In this document: in pieces, positions 22,195 to 38,865 of the stretch
Layout: every line of letters begins with the position of its first letter
Position numbering within the stretch: position 1 is the first letter of the stretch
Assembly (NCBI RefSeq): GCF_051106095.1
Contig: NC_135783.1
Span: 192,342,947-192,406,946, forward strand
DNA from: Pogona vitticeps
Lineage: Eukaryota > Chordata > Lepidosauria > Squamata > Agamidae
Length of the DNA: 64,000 nucleotides
Reading direction: 5' to 3'
Notes under the pieces: generated by a model
Told to the model about the DNA's origin: nothing
Seen by the model: only the letters and a program-made list of their open reading frames with translations
Database searches by the model: none
Translations under genes and position numbers: made by a program

Positions 22195-23215
22195 GAACCT
22201 GCCAGAAAGAACCTGCTTGCTCGCTCATACTGCTTTCCCTTTCATATTTCAACTTCTAAGCAGATACTCTGACTTTCCTGCTCTACCTTTGTTTCATCAT
22301 TTACCTCATCCCTTGCTGAATCATCCCCATCGTTCCTTCCAGTTTTCTACTCCAGAGTGACCAATACAATAGGATATTTCAGCCTTTTCCATTTTCCATC
22401 CAGGCCTGTTAACGTCTAATGTAGGGCAGTGAAAAGAACATTTTCTTTGGCTGTTCTAGCTTTAGAATACCTTCTTCCTCGCATTTTCACAACAGAATGG
22501 AAAGCTGAAATAATTAATTAATCATCTCATCAAATACACAGTGTTTGCTATAAAATCCTGGGACAAAATCCTGTTTGGAGAGAACATGTGCAGAAGAATA
22601 ACCGTGCAAACAGCTTCTTCTACATTTTATATTTTTAAAAATCCTTCCGTTTTCCCCATGCCAAACATGCAAATGTTGGTAAATTCTCATAAAGAAATGG
22701 TCTGAATCAAAATTCCCATCCATCCCTTGATCCAACTTCAAAAGGAAAGGAATCACTAGGAAATAAAACCAAGGCCATATTCTGGTGTTCAGAAAAAAGC
22801 TGCTTTTGTTAACATGCAAGGAGGAGAGCAAGCATGCACACACCAGCTTCACTCTTCTCTGCCCCTGCGTGCTCAAAATTGAGAAGAGAACCTGCAAGAA
22901 GAAAACACTCTCTCCAATGCAGTCAGCTACCCCCAACACAGAAATAGTACCATCAGAAGGAAGGGTTGAACCTCACACGTCTGTTCTCACTCTACCCATT
23001 GAGAGGGATCCTAGAAAATTAGAAACAGGAACACAGCACCTCATACCAAGTTGGGTATTAATATATATCTCAATATGTGTGAATGCCCCCAGCTGCCCCA
23101 ATGTGTCCTACCAGGCTGTCCTACCTTATGGGTGCCGTACTCAGAGGCCATGTGCAGTTAATAAATGGGGTTTACTGGTGACTAATGGGGAAAAACCAAC
23201 AGTAAACAATATTAA
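22195..23215. other. No gene seen
   Basis: The open frames on both strands near 22514-23249 have no recognised motif and overlap each other. I see no supported feature. Confidence 0.4.
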
Positions 23216-23650
23216 CATATTCTCAAAGGCTTTCACGGCCGGGATCTAATGGTTGTTGTGGGTTTTTTGGGTTCTTTGGCCGTGTTTTGAAGGTTTTTCT
23301 TCCTAATGTTTCACCAGTCTCTGTGGCCGGCATCTTCAGAGGACAGGAGTCAGAAAACTGTCTGTGTTCTGGTGTAGTGTGTGGGATATCTCTTGGGGTT
23401 TCCCCTGCCTATGCTTGATGGACTTCTCAGTGTGGCACCTGCTTTGCATCTTTCCAAATGTGCTGACTTAGTTTCCTCCCCTTTTTTGTTCTCCCCTTGT
23501 TCCCTCTCATCTATGGGACTCTTGTCCTGTTCTGGAACTTTCTCCTCTTCCCCCTTCCATCCTTCCAAGTCAGAACTGGCCCATCCTTTATCTATGGGGG
23601 AGCTGTCTGTGGGGAAGTCCCTCCTGGAGGTCAAGAGGTATCACCTGGAA
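23216..23650 (-). mobile_element. Penelope-like 3' part with C-terminal coding remnant
   Basis: On the minus strand a 95-codon frame (23350-23634) is rich in Glu, Lys and Arg and leads into the terminal block. That block translates partly as SSEDAGHRDW and PKKPTTTIRSRP, then reaches GCCGTGAAAGCCTTTGAGA at about 23216. The same block occurs at 7041-7312 and 49625-49732. The hammerhead-like boxes here are altered at stem II and at the sequence after GAAA relative to 7180-7222. The downstream position of the charged frame fits the tail of a Penelope-type ORF. Confidence 0.5.
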
Positions 23651-26040
23651 GGACAGGAATGTCCTCATCACCATCTTCGCAATATGTTAACCTGAATATT
23701 CTTGAATTTAACTACAGCAAAGTTGCTAGAAAGAGTACTGGTATTGTTTAGGATATGTATTTAATGTTCAATCGTAAATGCCTTGGTATTCACATGTGTT
23801 TCTAGAATATACTGTTTCAAGGATAACTTGTATGCTAAAAAGATCAAATGACTTCGAGAGGAAGCCTTTCAGACCTTCTTTAAAGGGATTTTCTGGAGCA
23901 AAGTACTTCTTAAAAGCTCCTGTCATTGTGCAGGAGACCCAGCTGACTACAGAGTACTAACTTCATGGTGCCAAATCCTTCTTTTGAGGTGTAAAATGTG
24001 TCTCAGGAACAGTATCTCTGCTCATGAATGTTCCTCAGGTACAATAGACATGGAAGGAATAGGAAATGCAAGGCGCTGAAGTGGAAGCAGACTAACAGGA
24101 AGTGGAAGTATGACTGAGGATTCCACCTTGCATCTGAGCTTTTCTATAACATCTGAAGAGGGGCTTCATGTATGGTGTTTACACGGAGAACACACAGTCC
24201 TTGAAAAGCTGCTTGAATAACTTTGCAAAGAAGCCAGTGTAAGAAAATAGGGAGAGCAGTTTTCACCAGTTAATTAAAAAAAAAAAACACAAGTGTTGAC
24301 CCAGTCCAAGGAGGCCCAGGAAAGAATTGCTATGAAAGGATTTTTGTTGCCCTAAACGTAAAAACCTCCCAACAACCCCAATTTGCTGCTCTTTCCGGCA
24401 GTATTTTCTTCTAGCTCATGTCCTAGGTACTTGTGCACAACACTGCAACCTCCAATAAAACTTGCAAACAGAACCACTTCGGGAAAATACATTCAAATAA
24501 TTGTACATAAACTGATAAATTCAAAGTACATAGAGAGCTGAAGCTACCGAAAGCTGTTCTAAGGGCAACCTTGCATTAGACACAGAGGTTTTCAAAAGAC
24601 TGTTTCCAAACCCATTCAAGGGTGTATATGTCTGCATTTAAGGAGGAGACAGGAAGACAGCTGTTTATCCACTCTCCTGTCTCAGACATCAAGTGATTAT
24701 TTCTTCAGAGTGTCTGTCTGTCTGTCTGTCGATGTAACACAAAGCTGCGGAGCTGGTTTGGGATCTAGCAGCACAGTGGAAGTACTATTCACAAAGCACG
24801 TTTGTGTGCATGCTGCAAAACAGGCAGAATCCAATGGCAGAATGCCTGGGAAACTCACCTCGATATAACTTTACGCTATACAAAGACAAACAATACTTCA
24901 ACCATTTAGTCAGTTCAGTGAACTGTCATGCTGGGTGACTATTGTTTCAAGTATGAGATCAGATTCTCGCCTTCCCCTTTATTGTACTAGTTTGGGGGGG
25001 GGGTGCCTAAATCAGTCCAAAAGTACAAGAACAATTACAATGGATTATCAAATCTTTTGCAGCCTTAAAGGGTATATATAGGAAGACAAAGGGTGAATGT
25101 CAGCAGTCAAAAGGAGGCATGATCTGAGTACACCATGTAATGGAAATGGGGTTTATATCCTTGGCGGCTCATGGGCCAAATGAGAACCAGGAGGGCGAGG
25201 CACACCCTCGGTCTTAGGCCATGAGATGCTGGGCTTTGTACATATGCACAAAAGGGCATTCTTAAACTTTATAAAGAATCCCCCCCCCCCGCTGTAGCAT
25301 GCTTATTGTGGAGCAAAGAAAATACATGCTACAGATGGGGCATTAATGATCCTTGCTGGAAGATGAAATCTAAATTTATAGTTGCAACAAATGAGCCTCT
25401 GCTTATGCTGCATAGCTCATTAGCTAGAACCGCTGCTCACTAGAGATTTGTCTCAGTAAATAACAGCGAAAAGTATGCATTGTAACATTCTCTATGCAAT
25501 GTTCTCCCTTTAAAAACTGGCAGACACGACCCCTTGCCCGAAACATATCTGGAAAACCTCACACATTCGGTAGTGCAGGGAACCGCTCACAAAACCCTCC
25601 CATCCTCCATTTCAGATCATTCCTAGTGATAGCTGAAATTAAGAACTCTTTTTTAACAGTCTAATTTTAAACTTTTATAAATAGCAACAACAAAGGCATT
25701 ATTTAAAAACATTGCTGAGGAATGGGTATTTATTTCCAAGAGAAATCTAGCCCTGGTAGGCGGAAAACATTCATAAAGCACACAGCAGCCCACAGGTTTA
25801 CACAGCTGCTTTTAGAAAGGCTGGAAGTAGGTGTGCTTTACTTCAAAATATTTGTGTTTTAAAAATAACAGTTCCAGAATAGAAGTGCCTGCAGTTCTAA
25901 ATCAACAGATTAGATTTATGTTCTTATGGTGCCCAAGCTTTGGCCGTCATGTGGTGAGAATCATCTGAACACGCACAATCCCTAGAAATGAGAGAATAAG
26001 ATTTTGTTGTTGTTCTCATAACAAATAATTCTTTTAGCAG
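23651..26040. other. No gene seen
   Basis: Unique sequence. It includes a (GTCT)n run at 24709-24730, two poly(G)/poly(C) runs near 24993 and 25280, and a balanced block at 25370-25560 that might be conserved non-coding DNA. No exon was recognised. Confidence 0.4.
24709..24730. repeat. (GTCT)n short tandem repeat
   Basis: Five to six perfect copies of a tetranucleotide. Confidence 0.85.
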
Positions 26041-26300
26041 TTCAAATCCACGCAGCGGAGTGAGCTGCTTGTCCCAGCTCCTGCCAACCTAGCAGTTGTA
26101 AAGCATGTAAAAATATGAGTAGATAAATAGGTACCACCTCGGTGGGAAGGTAACCGCGTTCTGTGTCTGGTTGCGCTGGCCATGTGACCATGGAAACTGT
26201 CTTTGGATAAACGCTGGCTCTATGGCTTGGAAACGGAGATGAGCACTGCCCCCCAGAGTCGGACATGACTGGACAAATTGTCAAGGGGAACCTTTACCTT
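26041..26300 (+). mobile_element. tRNA-derived SINE with (ACCTTT)n tail, 5'-truncated
   Basis: The copy begins inside the B-box (TTCAAATCCACGCAGCGG) and continues through GGTACCACCTCGGTGGGAAG to GTCAAGGGGAACCTTTACCT. It is the same family as 19749-20107, in the opposite orientation. The A-box portion of the head is missing. Confidence 0.75.
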
Positions 26301-31436
<5,136 letters not shown>

Positions 31437-31754
31437 TAGAGACGGGCACAAATTGCTTTGTGCTGGGTTGTCCTAAGTCATCAGCAACACACCCCAGGCG
31501 CTGCACATTCCCTTCCTCTGCCCCCCACCCCCAGCCTGGCTTCCCCACTTGCAAGCTGGCACATACTGCCTGTTCTCTTCTTGTCACATGATCTTCCAGT
31601 TCTAGTAGGATCATGGACTTCCCTGCTCTGCCTCCTCCAGCAGGCAGCCGCTCAGACAAGGAGGTGGGTCAGGGGATGGGGGAAGGGAAAGTGCAGGACC
31701 TGGGTGCTGATGACATAGGACAATCTGGCACAAAGCAATTCATACCCATATCTA
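31437..31754. mobile_element. Palindromic hAT MITE, long arms
   Basis: The left arm TAGAGACGGGCACAAATTGC, with GGGTTGTCCTAAGTCATCAG further in, is mirrored by the right arm ending GCAATTCATACCCATATCTA. The arms extend for about 75 bases with moderate divergence. They are flanked by GCTGTAAC (31429-31436) and GTTGTAAC (31755-31762), an 8-bp duplication with one difference. It has no coding capacity. Confidence 0.75.
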
Positions 31755-32044
31755 GTTGTAACTACTTTTGAATGGATTCTTTGCCATTCAGCATTACTGA
31801 ATGTGGTTGTTTAATGGCCTCTCACAATGCAAGGTAAAGTGCTGCCACTGGCTTGCTGGGATTGCTAGAGTTGTGCAGGTACAACTGGCCACCTCAAGAT
31901 CAACATGATGGTAAATATTTAAACACCATCGTTCATGCTGGTTTAATGAAAATGATTGTTTCTTGTAGCCTGTGGAGCACACCTAGTATATGCTCATAGA
32001 CCTTACAATAAATGGCTGAAATCCTGTGGCTTAGCATAGTTAAG

Positions 32045-32275
32045 TGTTCTGCTTATATACTGTTCCATAGCATGTAAAGCACTTTCTGGGCAGTTTACAA
32101 CTTAATTATGCAGCCTACTCATTGCTCCCCTCCAGCAAGGTGCACATTTTACGGCCTTCAGAAAGATGGAAGGCTGAGTGAACCTTGAACAATTTACCTA
32201 GGATTGAACCCTGGTCGTGAGCAGAGTTTTGGCTGCAGTACTGTAGTTTAACCACTGTGCCACAAGGCTATCTTT
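32045..32275 (-). mobile_element. tRNA-derived SINE (GCCTTGTGGC type)
   Basis: On the minus strand the head starts AGCCTTGTGGCACAGTGGTT, followed by the B-box-like GGTTCAATCCTAGG. The body continues to GTAAACTGCCCAGAAAGTGC. This is a common squamate SINE family, distinct from the other SINEs in the window. Confidence 0.7.
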
Positions 32276-32284
32276 TACATCATA

Positions 32285-32405
32285 ACTACAGTAGGCTCAT
32301 TTGAATCAATGGAACCTACAGGAAGTTGCCCCACCAAACCTCCATTGATTCAATGGGCCAACTCTAGTGTGACTTGCTACATGAAGCAACAGGATTCCAG
32401 CCAAA
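32285..32405. repeat. Short hairpin repeat (CATTGATTCAATGG type)
   Basis: The phrase TGAATCAATGGAACCTACAG is mirrored by CCTCCATTGATTCAATGGGC, and the unit ends AGCAACAGGATTCCAGCC. A clear relative lies at 47640-47745 and a weaker one near 41450-41540. It may be the 3' end of an old CR1-like LINE or a small MITE. Confidence 0.5.
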
Positions 32406-34736
32406 ATGTTGTAATAACTTTGCCCACTGCCCCACCCATTCTTATTTTTTATTCCTTCTACAAGCTTACATAACACATTGTACAGTACCTTAATTCTGGC
32501 TCCTAAGTCACCCCATGAGTCTGTAGCTCTGCAAGGAAAATATAACACCTCTCTGAAAACTATATTGCTTTGATCAAGCCTCGGTTGACATAACTAATAG
32601 ACTTAAGATTTAAACAATCTAAGTCATGTCTGGTCATTCACATTCTTTTATTTGATGAGTCTGAATGAAAACAAGGCAGAATACAATTCAGACAGGAGAG
32701 TAATGTGACCAAATACTTTCTGAGAGATTATGATCTCGATATTTACCAAGGATGGAAATGTTAGCCTGTCTACAGTCAGCCTTCTGGGAAACCCTATCCA
32801 AAGAACAGTTAATGGAATATTGCATACCTCATTGCTTTTGGTAGCTGTATTTACCTTCATCATTGCATTTACCTTCGTCACTAAGCAAGTCAGAATTTTG
32901 CAAAAGCCTTGAGTCCTAAAAGGGAACACATCTCCTAGGTATCAACACTCATCACTTTTCATTGGAAGTCACCCAAAAGCTTTAGTAAAATACTCTCCGA
33001 TTTTTTTAAAAAAAGTAGGAGAATCTGTGTAAGTCTTTCATAAAAACAAACAAAAAATAGAAAACCCAAGAGATAAAAACATTGTGGCACTGGCTGGAAA
33101 GGATCCAAAAATTATGCAGACCTTGAAAATGTTGTCACCTGACTCACCAACCCTTACGGGGTTAGGTGTGATTGCCATGGATATAGGAGGTTATCATCCT
33201 CAAAAGCCCAGCCTCTAAAAGTCTGATTCTAACTCATTAAGATGGCCAAGAATTAGCTCAGCCAACACTAGGCCAGCTGAAGTTGTCCTGAATCTGAACT
33301 TCTAGCCTATAGACGTTGGGAATTTCTTTGCATTCACTTCACTCTGGCTGAACTCTGTGCTCGCATAGTGATTATGTGCCTGGATTAGAGGAAGCCTTGG
33401 CCCCCCAGAACCCAACTCCTCACCAGCCCTCTCTCTTATCTGCTCCCCACTTTCTTGTTCTTCCGTTCGCAGATCTTAGCAGTTCTACTGGCTGATCCCT
33501 CTGAGATCAACTGGCGGAAGAGGGATCTCTCAGCACAAAGGTACTCCTGCTAATATAAGGACAGTTCTGTTACTAGAAGAGATTTCTTTCTCTTTCTAAA
33601 ATCTCAGAGCTGGCACATATTTGAATTACTGTTAGCTCTGTTATTCTCTGTTCACACCATTCTCTCCCTCTCTCCCACCCTCTGTTTTAATATCCTTTTG
33701 GGCAGTGTATTTTTATATGATTTTATTTGAAATCTTGTATTTTTCATAAAGGAAACTTGAGGTCTCTGTGTTCTCTTCTTTTCAGGGCTATCCAGAAAGG
33801 AGGGTTTAATTTCAGCCCCAAACACCTTCTTCCCCATAGAAAAGGGTTTGTTTGCTTAGTAATTTGAAGAAGGCTTCACATGCATCGGTGAGATTAGCTG
33901 CTCTTTTTTTCTCTGTTCTTTGCCTAACCCAAACATGTAAGAGGATTAAGTTATACTAAAAAAATCTAAGATGGAAAAACAGCAGTGGAAAAAAAAGAGG
34001 GAGGGAGAGAAAAGGCTACCGCTTCCAGAAAGGAATGCCAGCAATACACCGCAGAGAAGCACATGACAACTCTTTTAAATATCATAACATTTCTGTCCAG
34101 AGTGGATCATATTTTCATCATGAGCTTCAATGACTGCAGACATTTGAAAGAAAACCAATATGAAATGGTGTAGCTTTGATATTTAACATTTGCCCAAGTT
34201 ATAGAGGCAAGATTCAAAAGCAGACTGGAATTGTGTGAGCCCTGTGGTTGACTCCTTTTCATGTTTCTTGGGCATGCCCGCTGATAAATTTTTGGAAATA
34301 GTTTAAAAATAGAATTGACCAAAGATTGGAATGCAGGATTGCATAAGATTCCCCCTACTGGGTTATGTGAAAAGAGGTTGTCTGTCTGATCTATCATGAG
34401 TTAATGCAGGTCTGTTGCTAACTGAAGACAAGAGGCAAATAACTACAGAAGAAAGAAAGAAAGCATACAGTATGGTTCACTAAGATATGGCAAGCAGCAA
34501 CATTGTCAAAATCTCCATCGTCAACAATAGGGGAAAAGAGGATCCATGCTACTACATGTTGCTCCTAGTCTGACATCAAACAGATGAAGCAGATCATTTG
34601 AGACCACTTTAGAAAAAGAATACAGTGACTGCTGAGAGCCAGCGCATATTTAGCAAAAACAAATAATCTCAGATGAATTTTGTCACTTTTTTTGATAGAG
34701 TTACAAGTTTGGTAGATGACGGAAATGCTGGGGATG
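32406..34736. other. No gene seen
   Basis: No exon was recognised. Translations near 34200-34330 vaguely resemble the C-terminal end of an L1, but not enough to call. Confidence 0.4.
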
Positions 34737-35285
34737 TGTAGGCATCCTTCAGTCTCGAAAGACTATGGTAACGTGCTCTGTATGGAGGACTTGGAACAGC
34801 GTCTAGTGTGGCTGAGGCCAATTCGAGAGTGACAGTCTCTTCCACACTGAAGACAAATCCAATCTGTCCCCTGTCCAGTTCCCTGGTTTTGCTGCTTTTG
34901 TGACTTCCTCTTTGCCTTGGCCTGCTGGACAAGGGTCTCTTCAAATTGGGAGAGGCCATGAGGCAACACCTGCCTCCAGGCTGAACGCTCAGATATCAGA
35001 GTTTCCCATCTGTTGAGGTCCATTCCTAAGGCCTTCAGATCCCGCTTGCAGATGTCCTTGTATCGCAGCCGTGGTCTCCTTCTGGGGTGGTTTCCCTGCA
35101 CTAATTCTCCATATAGGAGATCCTTTGGAATCCGACCATCAGCCATTCTCACGATGTGCCCAAGCCAATGTAGACGTCGCTGTTTCAGTAATGTATACAT
35201 GCTGAAAATTCCAGCTGGGGATGTAAGGTTTGATTTCAGCAAAGCTTCTGACAAGGCTGCCTGTTTTGTTTTCCAGAAAAGCTGG
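34737..35285 (-). mobile_element. LINE 3' end with C-terminal zinc finger (RTE/Rex-like)
   Basis: A 5'-truncated LINE tail on the minus strand. The open frame at 34763-35398 includes LLKQRRLHWLGHIVRMADGR, PKDLLYGELVQG and RPRLRYKDICKRDLKALG. It ends with CLQCGRDCHSRIGLSHTRRC, a CCHC/CCHH-type finger. This arrangement of 'LGH.xRM' followed by 'KRDLK' is typical of LINE ORF2 C-termini of the RTE/Rex group. The 3' end is at ACCATAGTCTTTCGAGACTG on the minus strand. The exact clade is uncertain. Confidence 0.7.
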
Positions 35286-35398
35286 TAAAATGTGCAGTGG
35301 GCAATGTTACTGTCAGGTGAACTGGTAGCTGGTTGAACTGCACCTGCTTTTGTTTGTGTTTTTGTTTGTTTCCCACCTTTCTCTTTAAAAGGTTCCAA
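34763..35398 (-). pseudogene. LINE ORF2 C-terminal remnant
   Basis: A 211-codon open stretch. Its first ~45 residues probably come from flanking DNA. The LINE-like part runs from about residue 50 to the end, with the LGHIVRM motif at about 79-85 and the Cys/His finger at about 185-205. It lacks all of the reverse transcriptase, so it cannot act alone. The open state over this length suggests moderate age. Confidence 0.6.
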
Positions 35399-35555
35399 GA
35401 CAGCTATAAGTGCTCACTATTGGTTCTTCATCCTGGAGAGAAGTAATAAATGAAGGTCACCAGGTCCTCTTTTAAGCCACTGTTGTTCAATATCTTTCTG
35501 TCTGCTGACTCCTAAGAAGAATAAGACTGAGAAAGACCACAGAGAGCGAACAGCT

Positions 35556-36161
35556 ATGGAAAGTGAACAGGACTTTGAGCGGAAGGTCCATAAAAATATT
35601 TTTTTGCTTTCTGGGCATAATTATAAAAGAGTGGACTTTCCTAACATCCTTCAAAGCAGAGAAGACAAAAGAAAGAACACTCGTAGACAAACAGAAGAAA
35701 GTAAAAAGATAACAGGGATTACAGAGGGGAGAGAGACTTCCGTTGTAATAAAGTGCAAACTGTGTGCAATGTTTGTCTTCATGCCTGAGAAAAACAAGGC
35801 ATACACATGCAGCAAGTGCACTGTTGGAAGAAAAAGTGAAAGAAAGCAAATGGCCACACTTAAGTCTATAAGAGAAGATGAAGAGTACATAGACAGAACT
35901 CTTAAGCAGCAGCAGAAGCAGCCAAGGGAGGCACTGGAAACGGAAGAACAGCAAGGCAAAGCAGAGGTGGAGGATGCTGGGGAGAGAATGAGCTTAATGG
36001 AGGGAGGACCATGGAAAAGAACCACAGGAGTAAAAGAAGGAGAAGAAGACACTCTTCACCAGTGGAACCACAAAACTGTTTTCAGATTCTTGAAGAGGTC
36101 AATATGCAGAGGGAGAGACATACATACAGGAAACCCTGTGAGAGGACATGAGAGAGACTGA
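35556..36161 (+). pseudogene. CR1 ORF1 N-terminal part
   Basis: A 201-codon open stretch. It contains CKLCAMFVFMPEKNKAYTCSKC (about residues 69-90), a C-x2-C...C-x2-C arrangement like the zinc-binding region of CR1 ORF1. It continues with a charged helical segment LKSIREDEEYIDRTLKQQQK. CR1 ORF1 proteins bind nucleic acid and support retrotransposition. The frame ends before the esterase region. Confidence 0.6.
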
Positions 36162-36216
36162 AGCTCAGCGAAGCAGATTCACTAAGCCCACACCTTACAA
36201 AAAGGACGGAAGATTC

Positions 36217-36700
36217 ATTTTAATAGGAGACTCCCTACAGTATTGTGCTGAATGTGAAATATGCCAATAAGGTCCATGTACCAGCCAGGCATACTGTCTC
36301 CCTAGAGGAGAGATTAGGGATGTGATAAAAGGATTGTCATTGCTCATAAAACCCACGGATGCATATCCCTTTCTTCTCATCCATGTGGGAAGAAATGACA
36401 CAATCAAGAGGAAGAACAAAGAAATCACATCAGACTTTGAAGTTCTTGGAATGAAAGTCAAGGATGCCAGGTCCCAGAGAGGCTTCTCGCCCATCCTACC
36501 AGTACTCAGAAGAGAAATAGAAAAAGAAGATACCATTGGTGAATGACTGGCCATGAAGCTGGTGCCAATGTGAGGGATTTGAATTTTGGGACCATGGACT
36601 ATGCTTCCTGCTAGATGGACTGCTGGCAAGTGATGGGCTGCACCTCACAAGAACTAGGAATATTATGTTTGGCTACAGCATGAAGAACTTTCTCAGGAGC
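36217..36700 (+). pseudogene. CR1 ORF1 esterase-like part
   Basis: The translation begins with ILIGDSL, the GDS block of SGNH hydrolases. It continues with PTDAYPFLLIHVGRNDT (block with G-x-ND) in the open stretch 36322-36546. Downstream, in another frame, a D-G-LHL-like phrase (SDGLHLTRT region, about 36630) completes the set. CR1 ORF1 carries such an esterase domain. Frame breaks separate the pieces. Confidence 0.65.
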
Positions 36701-37017
36701 GCTTTAAACTGAATTCGAAGGAGGAGAGATACAAGCTTAGAGACAATAAGGAAGCCTTATGAACCATAAGAGGAGCAGAGCAAACAGCTCTAATGGGGCA
36801 CAATAATAGTACTCGAAAAATATATGAAGAAAAGCAGGCCACAAATCACACAATCTCCGGTCTCTATATACGAATGCCCAGAGTATGGGAAATAAACAAG
36901 AAGAACTGGAAATCTTAGTTCAGGAGGATAAATACGACTTGATAGGGATAACTGACACTTGGTGAGAAGACTCCCATGACTGGAATACAGCAATTGAAAG
37001 ATATGATTGTTCTACGT

Positions 37018-37456
37018 GGGACTTCCTTTGAAGCTGATGCAGAAACTTCAAGTGGTGCAGAATGTGGCGGCCAGACTCCCTACTGGAGTGAGAAAATACC
37101 AACATATCTCTCCTACTCTGGCCATGCTGCACTGGCTGCCCATCCGTTTCCGCATTGACTTCAAAGTGTTAATGCTTACATATAAAGCCCTAAACGGTTT
37201 AGGACCTCGATACTTGGCGGAACGCTTACTCCCAACTAGTTCTACCTGTGTCACCCGCGCGAGCCAGGAGTTGAGGCTGAGGAGTCTGACGCTGAGGGAG
37301 GCCTGGAAAGAAAGAACTAGAAACCAGGCTTTCTCAGCGGTGGCTCCTCGTCTCTGGAATAACCTACCTCCGGAGATTCGTGCTGCACCCTCGCTGGGTA
37401 CTTTTAAGAACCCACTAAAAACATGGATGTATAGGCAGGCCTTCCCTTCCAGTTAA
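37018..37456 (+). pseudogene. L2 ORF2 C-terminal remnant
   Basis: An open stretch of about 145 codons reading KLQVVQNVAARL, LHWLPIRFRIDFKVLMLTYK, PRLWNNLPPEIR and TWMYRQAF. These are the well-known phrases at the end of L2-group reverse transcriptase ORFs. It is still open, so this 3' piece is not very old, but it lacks the RT and endonuclease. Confidence 0.75.
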
Positions 37457-37735
37457 TTCCTGTCCTCTTTCCTTTTTTTCCTCTTTATTTGATTTATTTT
37501 TAATTTTCTCATCTTATAGAATCATTTAATTAATTAATTGTTATAATTTTTTTTAGAACTTGTTATCCTTATGTTGAAAGCCGCCTAGAGTGGTCGAAAT
37601 GACTAGATAGGCGGGGTATAAATACAATCAATGAATAAATGAATAAATGAATGAATGAATGAATAAATGAATAAATAAATAAATAAATAAATAGATAGAT
37701 AGATAAATAAATAAATAAATAGATAAATAAATAAA
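37018..37735 (+). mobile_element. L2-type LINE 3' end with tetranucleotide tail
   Basis: The insertion interrupts the CR1 ORF2. It encodes the C-terminal end of an L2-type ORF (37007-37456) and a 3' UTR with CCGCCTAGAGTGGTCGAAAT and AGATAGGCGGGGTATAAATA. It ends in a long (GAAT/AAAT/GATA)n tail at 37627-37735. A shorter relative is at 62085-62345. L2 rather than CR1 is favoured by the TGAATAAA-type tail. Confidence 0.7.
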
Positions 37736-38075
37736 AGAACAAAAAGAATAGCAAAAGAAGGTGGAATTACAGTTTATATCAAAAATACATATTCCTGCAT
37801 GGAAATAGAGGAGGATGAGGCTGATTGTCCCACAGAGAGCATATGAATTATTATAACTGGAGCAAAACCAAAAGGAACATAGAAGTTGTAGACAAGCTGG
37901 AACATGTCCGGGGGGGGGGGGGGCGTAACAATGTGTTCTACTACTCCAAAGGGTAGGACTCACAGCTGTGGATTCCAATTATGAAAGAGGACATTTGGGT
38001 TAACTACAGTATTAGGAGGAAGTTCCTGATGGTAAAAGCTGCTCAACTAGTGGTTAACTTGTTCAGTGTGAATAG

Positions 38076-38595
38076 TAGACTTCACTGTCTATTACGCACA
38101 CTTATATGTGTTCAGTATTTTTTATATTAGTCATGATGGATGTTTCAATGATATTTGGTTCGCTCATCTGGATATAAGCATGCTTTATAAGAGCTTGTAT
38201 TTTGCGTAGACAATCCAAAAATGTATTTTTTTTTTTAAAAAAGGTTAAAATTAAAAGAAGCTGAATTTAAAAGCAAATTAAAGCTAAAATAGATTTTTTT
38301 TAAAGGTCAGTAATTGTTTTTTTCAGTTTCTGAAACAGCCTATTTTGTAGAAGTTATGCAATTTTGTATCAGGACATCTGAAAGAAAGTCCCCCCCCCCC
38401 ATGATCTCAAGCAAAAAAAAAAAAAAATGACTTAAAGGTCAAAGATCAACACTGGATATTGTCCCAAAAAGCTGACTGGCAGCTAATGAAGATGGCCATG
38501 ATATATATCACCCAGGTCTAGTTAGCCATCTTGAGACAAAGTGCTGACCTATTCTGAAAGACAGACCTATATACGATCCATTGCAATTTTCCAAA
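38076..38595. other. No gene seen; homopolymer runs
   Basis: AT-rich sequence with poly(T), poly(C) (38390-38400) and poly(A) runs. No feature can be supported. Confidence 0.45.
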
Positions 38596-38865
38596 CGGGA
38601 GGGTTGCAATATCTTTGCCTCATAAGAACGTAAGAAGAGCCCTGCTGGATCAGGCCAAGGCCCCATCTCGTCCAGCTTCCTGTATCTCACAGTGGCCCCC
38701 TCACCAGATGCTTCTGGGAGCACACAAGACAACTAGATAGCTATCTCCTGATGCTACCCCTCGGCACCTGGCATTTTGTGGTACCTTCCCTTTAAGCCTG
38801 GAGATTATACATCTCTGCCATGGCTTGTAACCTGCATTGGACTCAGTTTCCCATTAGCAAAACTG
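38596..38865 (-). mobile_element. CR1/L3-like LINE fragment (antisense)
   Basis: The plus strand reads AAGAACGTAAGAAGAGCCCT, then GCTGGATCAGGCCAAGGCCC and CATCTCGTCCAGCTTCCTGT. This is a phrase found in many amniote genomes that I associate with antisense CR1/L3-type LINEs. No open frame remains on the presumed sense (minus) strand. The orientation and exact family are from memory. Confidence 0.5.

Larger units (their letters stand above)
35510..38075 (+). mobile_element. CR1 LINE, internally deleted and split by an L2
   Basis: In order: ORF1 zinc-binding region (35556-36161), ORF1 esterase-like region (36217-36700), start of ORF2 endonuclease (about 36870-37017), an L2 3' end inserted at 37018-37640, resumed ORF2 (about 37737-37900), then a CR1-type 3' region with TTAGGAGGAAGTTCCTGATG at about 38010. 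The reverse transcriptase is absent, so a large internal deletion lies around the poly(G) at 37911. Full-length 5' CR1 sequence is uncommon because most copies are 5'-truncated. Confidence 0.7.

Noticed and set aside
22785-23249. 154-codon plus-strand open frame
   Set aside because: It ends in the Penelope-type terminal block and shows no known motif or exon structure.
34190-34340. L1 C-terminal remnant
   Set aside because: Translated words are only vaguely L1-like and no neighbouring L1 sequence supports it.
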